Positions 1 to 9,955 of a stretch of DNA of 46,305 bases are shown here, piece after piece (position 1 is the stretch's first letter; every line of letters starts with the position of its first letter). Under the pieces are notes generated by a model. It saw nothing but the letters and a program-made list of their open reading frames with translations. It had not been told where the DNA came from and made no database searches. The position numbers and the translations under genes are program-made. This DNA comes from Rodentolepis nana (Eukaryota > Platyhelminthes > Cestoda > Cyclophyllidea > Hymenolepididae). Location: NCBI GenBank assembly GCA_900617975.1, contig UZAE01012325.1, positions 1 through 46,305 on the forward strand, given 5' to 3'.

Positions 1-311
1 GAAACAGAGCGCAGTTCTATCTTCCCTTCCTTATAATTCAAGGAATAAATAAAATGTGAGCATTTGACTTCTGACTTCAAACTACCACGACCCCCCTGGT
101 TGTAATATTCGACTCCTTCCACAGTACTCACCTTACCTTTTTCTCTACCTTTGTGTCTGTCTGCCTCATTTACATCTGTGAATCGCTCTTCTGTTCCCCA
201 CCCCTCGACTTTCTGCTACTTTGATGAACCTTCCCTCTGTGAAGCCCGAAGTCAGCTAAATGTGTAATGATATCTATCAAAACGCCTGCCATTTGAAATA
301 AATAAATAAAA
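1..311 (+). mobile_element. SINE-like retroposon copy (family A), 5'-truncated
   Basis: This is a non-coding repeat ending in a simple AAATA-type tail at about 296-311. It shares long stretches with the copies near 4.2, 6.7, 26.6, 44.7 and 45.1 kb. Shared landmarks in order are a 'ttgacttctgacttc' block, a pyrimidine-rich 'ctttttctctacctttgtg' block, 'ctgtgaatc', a C-rich run, 'ctcgactttttg', 'gaagtcagctaaa' and 'gcctgccatttgaaataaat'. The boundary at the window start is uncertain. No reading frame is conserved between copies, so it is probably non-autonomous. The A-rich tail suggests LINE-driven retroposition, which is an inference. Confidence 0.6.
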
Positions 312-1758
312 TGTGAGCCTTAATTATTTTTTGTTTAAGTTTTACGGTCAGCTTTCAGATTCCAATAAATAAGTTAAAACCATATTAAATATAAGAGGAA
401 TTATTTTTTTATTAATTTCATAAAATACATAAAAAAATCCATTACGATAATGATGTATTTTAAATGTGAAATATCATACTATGAAACGGATAGTAGTATT
501 TTAAAAACTATTTGCTCAAAATAAAAATTTCTCATGCTGAATCAGATAGAGAGAGAAAGGGGAGATTTGAGAGATTAAATATTGACCTATTTACTAATTA
601 TCCAGTCAGATGTCTTTAAAAAATATAAAACCGAATTAACAAAAAATATTCTGTTAATATTCATAAAAAATAGCAAAACTGTGCACATATAATCGTGAAA
701 ATTGACCAATTTGAAGTAGACTTCCTTCGGCATATTTTAAGTGCAAAATTGGTCGCTTAGTTTGATAAATTTTTATATATTTAATAGATATATATATCGA
801 ATGTGCTCAGGTTGTAAGTACACCTACAATTCATTGCACTGCAAGCGGCTGATTTGAGGACGTTTTTACTACGAGTAGCATGCTAGTTGTGGCCATGGAA
901 TTCTCCAGTGCAGGTAGGTATTGTTGGGGCATGAATCAAGCTTTCTTCTAACACCGAATCAGTTGTCATGGTCATCTCCTTTATGGAATGTCAAAATCTA
1001 CTATACTCACAAAACTTGATGGGAAGTTTGATTCTTAATATCTTTGAAATTAAAATGCTAACCATTTATCACGTAAGCAGAATCTTTCATGTTGATATTT
1101 CCAAGTCCATATCCCTATACAAGCCTTTGTATTAGATGTTGTGAGGCAGAGGATCATAGAGTCGCCAGGTTGAAGCGAAGGTCAATGACTCAGAGGCAGA
1201 AGATAAAGAGATTGCTCAAGAGTTGTTATGAGGGAGAAAGCTCAAATGCTATAAAAGCAGAACTAAATCCACTACTTGAGGTTTCAGCTGGCTGTAGGAA
1301 CACCAAAGAAGGAGGAACTACAGGTGGAAATTTGAGCTGATGGCTGATGTCGACCCGATGAGGTGGAGGGGTCGAAGGAGAATACAGAAAAGTAAAGGTA
1401 ATCGAAATCACCGTAAAAGCCTTCCGTGGGAGGTAGAGTAAACATTTTTGCTCATGACAAAAAGAAATAAATTCGAAAGTGATTTCTGCTTTAATGTATG
1501 ATTTGTTCAATTATAAAGTTTCCAAATCACCTCCAATTCAGTTGGGCAATTATACCTACTACCTGTTCGAGTTTATATTTTACTGGTAGTTGTTTGAAGA
1601 TATTTACACATGAAAATTTACCAAGGTGGCTACTAAATAAAGGGAATAATTAGGTTTTGTGAGAATGTGGTAGCAACCTTACCTTGAGGTATATAAATTA
1701 AATTTAACAGTTATAATTAAGAGACTAAGGTTTTAATAAATGCAGATTATTTCCTTAC
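312..1758. other. Gene-poor AT-rich stretch
   Basis: I see no supported gene here. Short open frames (for example at 1089-1340 and on the opposite strand at 1226-1510) overlap each other, have no recognisable motif and lack consistent splice context. Nothing else is distinctive apart from AT-rich low-complexity sequence. Confidence 0.5.
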
Positions 1759-1762
1759 AGCT

Positions 1763-2565
1763 TGTGGGACACGTTATCGCTGTGTGCGTCATCGTATGCC
1801 TGCATGTCTACTCGCCAGGATTGGGAGGTGCGGCCGTACAACTCTGTGTGCAGTTCCCTGTGTGTACACTTGATTCGCAATATACGTCCTGAATAAACGT
1901 ACTCCGTGCTACACGGCCCCGTGCTACACGTCTGTTTCCTTTATAGCTGGGCTATAGCAACACGTCTGTTTCCTTTATAGCTGGGCTATAGCTTAGCTGA
2001 ATTATACGTCTGTTTTCTTTATAGCTGGGCTATAGCTTAGCTAGTTCGGGAGTCTAGCTAGATGTAGGAGAATCTGCCAGAGATTTCTCGGGAGTCTAGC
2101 TAGATGTTGGAGAATCTGCCATAGAGACTATCTTGCCATCGAGATTTCTGAGTCAGTCAGGCTTTACTAAGGTGTTTAGCTGGTTCTGGGAGTCTAGCTA
2201 GATGTAGGAGGATCTCCCATTGAGATTTCTGAGTCAGTCAGGCTTTACTAGCGTAGCCAGAGATTTCTGAGTTAGTCAGGCTTTACTAGAGTAGCAATAT
2301 TTCTGAGTCAGTCAGGCTTTACTAGCGTAGCAATCCGTGGAGCTATAGCTTAGCTGTTCTGGGAGTCTAGCTAGGTGTTGGAGAATCTGCCATAGAGATT
2401 TCGGTCAGGCTTTACTAGCGTAGCAATCCGCTACAATGCAATCCGGTCAGGCTTTACTAAGGTAGCAATCCGTTACAATTCTCAACCGGTCTGGCTTTAC
2501 TAAGGTAGCAATCCGCTACAAGTCTTTAACCAAGTCAGGCTTTAATAAAGTAGCAATCCGCAACA
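1763..2565 (+). mobile_element. Expanded solo LTR (family B), 803 bp, TSD AGCT
   Basis: The element starts TGTGGGACACG and ends ATCCGCAACA. It is flanked by identical 4-bp direct repeats AGCT at 1759-1762 and 2566-2569, as expected for a Ty3/gypsy-type LTR insertion. It is homologous to the 340-bp copies at 3659-3998 and 7226-7565 and contains the same 'cctgaataaacgtactccg' polyadenylation-like block. It lacks a block of about 65 bp present in the 340-bp copies, and its 3' half is amplified. The module 'ttatagctgggctatagc' occurs three times, 'gggagtctagctagatgt' about four times, and 'tcaggctttacta' many times. No internal retroelement coding region or partner LTR is visible, so it is called a solo LTR. 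Confidence 0.7.
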
Positions 2566-2569
2566 AGCT

Positions 2570-3510
2570 TGTCTCAAAATTAGGGCAATTTATTATAAAT
2601 TCATTTAATTTAGTTTTATTTGATTAAATTGGAGATGTGATTTTCCTGAACTACTTATTTCCAGGAATTGTCTTTAATGAAATCAATTAAGAAATTGAAA
2701 GGAAATGGATGATTTTTTAACACTTGGGAATGAATTTTTCTCAAATGATGAAATGAGAAGAAAGATAAATTAGAAATAAGTTTTAAATTATTAAAATATT
2801 TAGATACGATATTCCATAAAATTTAGTATTTTATGTAATTACAGTTGTTGTGCGAGAATTCATGCTGGATAATTATTATTTACTTCGTGTTAATATTGGA
2901 CACCAAGAAGAACGAAGTTTATGTGCTATCTGCCATATTAATATTGTAAGATCCAAATAATGGTTTGCGAATTTTGGAATGTGAACTGCAAATTTACTAA
3001 ATACCTCACAATCCGTTCCAAAAAGTAAAATTAATTAATTAAAATTAAAATTAAATTAACAGCTTAAACCAACACTTGGCATTTCCAACTAAACATCATT
3101 TGTAAGGCACTCTACAAACTACTTCCTCTTGTTTACTAACGTTAAAAGTTGCATTTTTTCTGCATTAAAGTGAGAAATCAGAGTTGTACTTAATAATCTA
3201 GATAATATTCGTTTTCGCTGAAATTTTTTATTATAAAGTCCAAAAAGAGGATTTGTGGCATGAAAGTTATTATTATTTAAAACGATATTTTACAAATAAG
3301 TTAAAACCGGAGCACTTGCTTCGTTAATCGACAATTCAAATGTCATGCGCATTCATAGGACGGTCTGAGAACGAGGCAAATTCAATTTGCAGACTTTCTC
3401 GTGGTTTACTTTTTGATTGCCCATTACGATCAAAATTTAAGTCTTCCTGATCGTAATAGATTCAAATCCATTTCTTCACTCGTCGAATTGAAAATTGGAG
3501 ATCATTTTAC
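2570..3510. other. AT-rich intergenic stretch
   Basis: No coding potential, RNA gene or repeat family could be recognised. The sequence is AT-rich with scattered poly-T and poly-A runs. Confidence 0.5.
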
Positions 3511-3511
3511 T

Positions 3512-4138
3512 TCAAAGAGAGGTTGTTAGAAGAGACTTATAAGAAAGATAGAAAAGATTGAATTATGCAGTTAATTTTCAAAGATTTGTCAAAACATCTC
3601 ACACTCTCTTGTTAAGTATAAGAATTAAAGCATTGTATATTTAAAAGTTTAAATCACTTGTGGGACATGTTATTGCTGTGTGCGTCATCGTATGCCTGCA
3701 TGTCTGCTCGCCAGGATTGGGAGGTGCGTCGTACAACTCTGTGTGCAGCGACCGTACAAACAGTGACCAATCATCAACCTCTGTTTAACCTAATCCCCCA
3801 TCCTGATCATGAGTAGCTCCCTGTGTGTACACTTGATCCGCAATATACGTCCTGAATAAACGTACTCCGTGCTACACGTCTGTTTCCTTTATAGCTGGGC
3901 TATAGCTTAGCTGGTTCTGGGAGTCTAGCTAGATGTTGGAGAATCTGCCATAGAGATTTCTGAGTCGTTCAGGGTTTACTTTGTAGCAATCCGCTACACA
4001 CTAGAGCATGTTTACCAAATAGATTAAATTTCTGAACACAGGTATTTAAAAAGTAGGTTAAGACAAGAAATTGTGTAATTTATTTCATTTTAACTTCTGT
4101 TTACCCTCATTTTCAATTTACAAATGTTGGGCTAACAT
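3512..4138 (+). repeat. Duplicated block, copy 1 (ends at an N)
   Basis: The sequence from 'tcaaagagaggttgttag' to 'gggctaacat' is essentially identical to 7079-7704, including the full LTR, its target-site duplication and both flanks. Copy 1 ends at the single N at 4139 and copy 2 begins just after the single N at 7078. Shared unique flanks mean the LTR was not inserted twice. The block was either duplicated in the genome or represented twice by unmerged contig ends; the N positions favour an assembly artefact. Confidence 0.75.
3659..3998 (+). mobile_element. Solo LTR (family B), 340 bp, TSD CACT
   Basis: The LTR starts TGTGGGACATG and ends CCGCTACA, with 4-bp CACT duplications at 3655-3658 and 3999-4002. 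It contains an AATAAA polyadenylation-type signal in 'cctgaataaacg'. Two perfect hairpins are visible: TATAGC-TGG-GCTATA, and TGTAGC-AATCC-GCTACA, which forms the 3' terminus. A 10-bp palindrome TCTAGCTAGA lies between them. No gag, pol or second LTR occurs nearby. Confidence 0.75.
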
Positions 4139-4144
4139 NATTCA

Positions 4145-4482
4145 ATAAATTTATTTATTTATATCAAATGACAGGCGTTTTCATAGTTATCATTAGTCAT
4201 TTAGTTGACTTCAGGTTACACAGAGAGGAAGGAACATCGAAGGGAAAAATTCGAAAGGCGGGGATCAGAAGAGCGATTCACAGATGTAAAAGAGGCAGAG
4301 AGACACAAAGGTAGAAAAAGGGTAAGATGAGTACTATGAAAGGGTCGAATATGACAAGCAGTCGGGCCATGGTAGTTTGAAGTGAAAAGTCAACTGCCGA
4401 TTGATAGACTTTTTTGCCGTATGAGTATACGTTGCCCAGGGTGCACCACATGGAGGTAAGTCTATCGCGCACCCCATATTCA
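4145..4482 (-). mobile_element. SINE-like retroposon (family A), near full length
   Basis: On the plus strand the copy starts with the reverse complement of the tail ('aaatttatttatttatatc') and ends with 'cacatggaggtaagtctatcgcgcacccc', so its sense strand is minus. The sense 5' region contains a self-complementary arrangement: an outer ATAGACTT/AAGTCTAT pair encloses the smaller CGTAT-ACTC-ATACG hairpin. This copy defines the approximate full length of 330-340 bp. Confidence 0.65.
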
Positions 4483-4484
4483 AT

Positions 4485-6645
4485 GAATTAAAATACGGTA
4501 ATATATAGAGGTTAAATAAATGGGGTGGCCAATCGGAATTGTTGTATTGATTAGCAATTTAGTCTTATTTTTCCAGCTTTTAAAAGTAACCTCCCATTTT
4601 AGGAAGTAGAGCTTCTTTGAAGAAAGTCATCACTTCTCTCGCTATTTAAATCCATTGATTTACATCCCAGAATACTATTAGCGAAAGTTTCCCTAATAAA
4701 CTCCAATTCAAATCAGACTATTTCAAAAGATAATTAAACATAGAAAATTTGAATCATATCAGCCTGTATATCTCCACGAGTTCTATTTATAGGCTATTGG
4801 GCTTCTATGGATTAATATCGATTTCTGTTATCTCAATGCTGCTTGAAACATTCCCTGAGACAACACCTTGCAAACTAAGTAAATAAAACAAATAAACTAA
4901 ATTTTTAAAGTGTAAGTGATTTAATTTTTGATGTTTGCTCATACTGCCCCATTTGGTATGCAAAAACGACCAAAAAATAATTTAGCAAGTTGAAATTTTT
5001 GTTTTCATTCTAATCACTATTTATTTGAATTTGCATAGGAATATGTGAAGGAGGTATAAAGTATCCCAAGGTTTTAAGTGAAAAGGAAGTGATTTAAAGT
5101 GTAAACGCATGAACTAAGAATGGCCAATGTAATGTGTCTATCGCATAGACTTTGGCGTGGAATTATCAAAACTCAACTTTCTTCGCCCATATGCGCACAG
5201 GAATTAATTCAGGAAATTAATTTAAGCAACTTTTCGTCCTGTTCAGATTAAGGAATTAAAAATTGTGAACTGATATCCGCGTGACATTCAGAGGGAGGTC
5301 TAAATTCCGTCTTTTCCACACAATCCAATGTAGACATTTTTTCCATTGGTCGAAGAGGGTGCTTCAACAAAAAATGGTGACTGAAAGTCATTCCTTGGGT
5401 TATTATTATTATTATTATTAAATGATAATCGTTCGATATTCTCAACAGCTAGGAGTACGTTGTCAGCGACTTTAGAGTTGGCACTAGAATGTATTTGAAC
5501 CAAAAGTTTAGAGGATCAGGGATAAAATACTCGTTCAAAATAAGAAAAAAAATAACTCCGCTTTATGAAAAAATGTGCGAATCATGCAAAAATAAAAATG
5601 ATTCACATTAAAACTCCAATGTTTCCGTGACAAATAACCAAATTCTTTTGTATTTTCCCATTTTATGAATGAATCATCCCGATACTTTGACTATTAAAAA
5701 ATTCATTGAATAGGTACGACCAGACACTTTAATTAATCAACTGGCAAACATGCTCCAATATTCTGGGAAAATTGTCCACTCCCGCTATTGTCTTGTTGAA
5801 AAATTGATCAACGGTTTACTCATGAGGCAAGAAGCCTTGTCGCTACTTCAAACTGAAAAACTCTGCCGCTTAATGGAAAATTAACCCAAATTTAGCTGTT
5901 GTTGCTTTTTTGCACTGAATAAATAAAAATGCCTTGTAGAGATATGAGAAAATACGATGTGCATACCACGAAATACCCACCCCATTTGGAATGTGTTGTG
6001 AAGTCGTTCGAAATTGCCACCCACCTACAGCAGTCACGAAAAGATTTAGTCGTGGAGAGAGAGGCAATTAACAACAGAAGTATCAAATTTCATGCATTCC
6101 TTTACATTCTTGTGCACATATACTCCTTTGTAGTTTGGTGCAGGCGAAATTGTTGTGATTCGATATCTCGACTTCACTTTACATGGGAAGTTTACCAGGA
6201 ATTAGTCAATGGACGAGCTAAGAAGACGCCATGTTGCATGCATGTAATAAAACTATTGCATAGTCATGGTCATCTGATTCGCAAATCCTTTCACACAATT
6301 TTTAACTAGGGGAAAACTCCGTGAAAGTGAAGGCCATAAGTAGGGGGGTGGGGGTGGGGGTAGGTACATAGCGAGTTACAAAGTGGAAGAGACAAACTGA
6401 AAAGAAATGTACTTAAAAGAAACATAAATCAAAGCCCGCTCACGTATTGAGATGAAAAGTTTACACGTATCCTACTCTTCTGAAAGTTCAGAGACTAGCC
6501 TTCGATCAGACTCATACTCAGTGAAAAGAATGACCTACAGCTACCAGGGAGGCCGATGGAATTTCTGTTCCTCATTAAGGAGACCTACCATGCAATTTCG
6601 CGCTCAGAAGGAGCGTCGATTAAGGGTTTCCTGAATGAGCACAAC
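4485..6645. other. No supported gene
   Basis: Several short open frames occur, the longest being 5929-6309 on the plus strand (126 codons). It has no recognisable domain, is cysteine- and histidine-rich by composition only, and overlaps open frames on the other strand. A short (TTA) microsatellite lies at about 5398-5420. I do not call a gene here. Confidence 0.45.
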
Positions 6646-6646
6646 T

Positions 6647-6805
6647 GTTTTTATTATTTATATCAAATAGCAGGCGTTTTGATTGTTATCATTAGCCATT
6701 TAGTGGACTTCAGGCTTCACAGAGAGGAGGAGGAGGAACATCAAAGAGAAAAAAAGTCGAGAGGGGGGGGGGCAGAAGAGTGATTCACAGATGTAAAAGA
6801 GTGCA
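6647..6805 (-). mobile_element. SINE-like retroposon (family A), truncated
   Basis: The plus strand shows the tail complement 'ttattatttatatcaaatagcaggcgttttgattgtt' and then the 'agccatttagtggacttcaggcttcacagagagg' region. Homology is lost shortly after 'attcacagatgtaaaagagtgcaccac', so much of the 5' half of the sense strand is missing. A G-rich run lies inside at about 6761-6771. Confidence 0.55.
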
Positions 6806-7078
6806 CCACCCATACATGAGTTTATTTTCCAAACAGGTCAAATTTCTGAACACTGTATTTAAAAAGTAGCTTAAGACAAGAAATTGTGTAATTTATTTCA
6901 TTTTAACTTCTGTTTACCCTCATTTTCAATTTACAAATGTTGGGCTAACATGAAATCTTCATTCATTTCATTTCATCTGAAAGAGAGGAAGAGAGAGAGA
7001 GAGTAACTGTGACAAGTGCTGACGTTTGTCAGTGCTCTCTTTTTATTGAATACATCACAAGAGAATGTCAAGGAGGAN

Positions 7079-7704
7079 TCAAAGAGAGGTTGTTAGAAGA
7101 GACTTATAAGAAAGATAGAAAAGATTGAATTATGCAGTTAATTTTCAAAGATTTGTCAAAACATCTCACACTCTCTTGTTAAGTATAAGAATTAAAGCAT
7201 TGTATATTTAAAAGTTTAAATCACTTGTGGGACATGTTATTGCTGTGTGCGTCATCGTATGCCTGCATGTCTGCTCGCCAGGATTGGGAGGTGCGTCGTA
7301 CAACTCTGTGTGCAGCGACCGTACAAACAGTGACCAATCATCAACCTCTGTTTAACCTAATCCCCCATCCTGATCATGAGTAGCTCCCTGTGTGTACACT
7401 TGATCCGCAATATACGTCCTGAATAAACGTACTCCGTGCTACACGTCTGTTTCCTTTATAGCTGGGCTATAGCTTAGCTGGTTCTGGGAGTCTAGCTAGA
7501 TGTTGGAGAATCTGCCATAGAGATTTCTGAGTCGTTCAGGGTTTACTTTGTAGCAATCCGCTACACACTAGAGCATGTTTACCAAATAGATTAAATTTCT
7601 GAACACAGGTATTTAAAAAGTAGGTTAAGACAAGAAATTGTGTAATTTATTTCATTTTAACTTCTGTTTACCCTCATTTTCAATTTACAAATGTTGGGCT
7701 AACA
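7079..7704 (+). repeat. Duplicated block, copy 2 (starts after an N)
   Basis: This block is near-identical to 3512-4138. A second overlap is visible: 6820-7077, just before the N, matches about 7590-7826 apart from a few substitutions (for example 'ccaaacaggtc' against 'ccaaatagatt'). The pattern is what is expected when overlapping contigs or alternative haplotypes are joined by N instead of being merged. Confidence 0.7.
7226..7565 (+). mobile_element. Solo LTR (family B), 340 bp, same locus as 3659-3998
   Basis: The sequence and CACT target-site duplication (7222-7225 and 7566-7569) are the same as in the copy at 3659-3998, and the flanking DNA also matches. It should not be counted as an independent insertion. 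Confidence 0.7.
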
Positions 7705-7829
7705 TGAAATCTTCATTCATTTCATTTCATCTGAAAGAGAGGAAGAGAGAGAGAGAGTAACTGTGACAAGTGCTGACGTTTGTCAGTGCTCTCTTTTTAT
7801 TGAATACATCACAAGAGAATGTCAAGGAG

Positions 7830-8735
7830 GAGGAGGAGTCGGTTCCTGGAATGCAAACCTGTCTCCTTCATATCTGGCCTCATTCCAACACAGGTTGGGA
7901 AGGAATTCCTAGAGTCTAAATCCCACTTCCGAATCACAAGCATTCCACAAATGATGCAAAAGCAAAAAGTTCAATTTAAATTTCTGCCTTTCTAGTTTCA
8001 CTTTCTTTCCAAATCACAGAAGAAAGCCAAATATTCTGCATTCTGACTTCCCTAAATAAATTCTCTTGCCAATACTCTTACCTACATCAACTACTCTTCA
8101 TTTGCTGTTCACTCAAAGCTATTATTATTATCATTGGATTAACTTTTGAAAAATTTGGCAAGATTGACCAGTGTGACATTCATTGGGTTTGTCCCGAAGG
8201 GGTTGAGTGAGTCTCGAATGTACTAGAAGTGGAGTTGCAACCTCTCTGAGTCAAAATGAAGCACATCAATGCACACAGAGTGGACTACTTGGAGGAATTG
8301 ATCTGCTGTCTCGTTGTGGGCATTTGTTGGATCAGACAACACAGTCATTGGCCACCGTCACTCATGGTGAGGTTGAGAGGACGTTGCAAAATTGTCTCCT
8401 GTTCTCACTATTTCGTCCTCATTCCACTCTCACACTTGACCAAAGTGGAAATTTTATACACGTAAAAATGCAATGACAAGTTAGCATTAAATGTACATGA
8501 ACTTTTGTTAAAAGTACAACAAATGCCAACTATAATAATAGATGCGTTGTAATTTCGATTCCTGAAAACTTAGGTGGTCTTTAGGGTGACAACAGTGGTG
8601 AGCAGCAAAATTGACATCTCTGAAATCCTTGACAATCATCGGTTTGTCAACAAAGAGTAAGTTTTTTAGAACTGTCAAATTTTTTGGGAGGTGGGGGGGG
8701 GGGTGATTCATATAGAATTGGGCTTCATGCTCTAA
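7830..8735. other. No supported gene
   Basis: An 89-codon open frame on the plus strand (8207-8476) overlaps a second frame at 8256-8465. Neither shows a recognisable motif or clear splice context. A G11-type run lies at about 8693-8704. Confidence 0.4.
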
Positions 8736-8741
8736 CGATAT

Positions 8742-9032
8742 TGTAGAACGCGTCATAGCCTGACACGTGATCGCATGCGTGCACAACCAATGGCCAATCA
8801 GATGCTTTCGTTGGTTTAAGCGTATCAACCATATTGATTATGACTAAGATTCCTACGTGTACACTTTATCTACAGTATACTTCCTGAATGAATGTGTTCC
8901 GTACCACACGTCTGTTTTCTCTATAGCTGGACTGTATTTTAGCTAGATCTGGGGGTCTAGATAGATATGGGAGAATCTACCATAGAGATTTCTGAGTCAG
9001 TCAAGACTTCACTAGTGTTGCAACCCGCTAAC
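8742..9032 (+). mobile_element. Diverged LTR (family B)
   Basis: This copy is colinear with the 340-bp LTR but strongly diverged. Shared landmarks are 'cacgtgatcgcatgcgtgca', 'ggccaatcag', 'tgtgtacactttatc', 'cttcctgaatgaatgtgttccgta', 'cacacgtctgttttct', 'gggggtctagatagat' and 'ccatagagatttctgagtcag'. The AATAAA of the young copies is changed to 'aatgaa'. The ends are eroded; a possible ACGA duplication flanks it but is not secure. It appears to be an older insertion than the copies at 1.8 and 3.7 kb. Confidence 0.55.
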
Positions 9033-9360
9033 GACATAACCAATTCCAATTATAGATATACTATATTTAACTACCACAGAGTAGATTAGGAAATTCAGTC
9101 TGATTATTCAGTTTGAGTAAGTATTTGGCCAACACATTCGATGCAGAAGGAAATGATTAAAATTGTTCAAAAGTGGTTTGCCAAGGTCACTCACACTGTG
9201 TTAGTCTGCAGCAAATTAACAGTAATTACCAACTTTTTCATGCAGTTGTCAGCGTTAATGAGCCAATTGTCATGTTTTGGAATTTCTCGCCTAATTCTGG
9301 CCTGACAACATCAAATGGCCACAACATTCCACTTACTATTGATCCCTTAGTGAGGCACGA

Positions 9361-9955
9361 AAAGATCTCAAATGTTTCCTCACACTCTGCCCTCAAATTT
9401 ACTTTCGATTAGAATTCAACGTGCTTTATACAGTTCATTCACACTGCAATATAGTTCCCCGATGTGATGGCATTTGCATTTATCAAGGAATTGTAAGGAG
9501 TAATTTCAGTGCTTCCTTTCTCCCCTCTCTCCTTTTGCCTCAACACCAATTAAGACGACCAATGATGATATGAAGTTGTACCCTTCAGTCAGATTAGAGC
9601 GAAAGCAACTTGTCTCACATAATCTATGCAATTTGTNAAAGATCTCAAATGTTTCCTCACACTCTGCCTTCAAATTTACTTTCGATTAGAATTCAACGTG
9701 CTTTATACAGTTCATTCACACTGCAATATAGTTCCCTGATGTGATGACATTTGTATTTATCAAGGAGTTGTAAGGATTAATTCCAATGCTTTTTTTCGAA
9801 GCGTATAAGACACATTTCATAGTTCCATTCGAAAGTGATAACCCCTCCCCTTCTGCCTCAACACCAATTAAGACGACCAATGATGATATGAAGTTGTACC
9901 CTTCAGTCAGATTAGAGCGAAAGCAACTTGTCTCACATAATCTATGCAATTTGTC
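9361..9955 (+). repeat. Near-identical tandem pair across an N (9637)
   Basis: The segment 9361-9636 and the segment 9638-9955 are near-identical, both beginning 'aagatctcaaatgtttcctcacactctgcc' and ending 'cacataatctatgcaatttgt'. They differ by scattered substitutions and a small length change around 9500-9530 versus 9790-9840. The single N at the junction suggests two alleles of one locus placed in tandem by the assembler. Confidence 0.7.

Noticed and set aside
5398..5420. A (TTA) repeat read as a poly-Asn tract in a minus-strand open frame.
   Set aside because: It is a simple microsatellite with no supporting gene structure.
5929..6309. A 126-codon plus-strand open frame.
   Set aside because: It has overlapping opposite-strand frames, no motif and no repeat homology; open-frame length alone is weak evidence in this sequence.
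8207..8476. An 89-codon plus-strand open frame near the diverged LTR.
   Set aside because: There is no motif, and a second overlapping frame of similar length exists.
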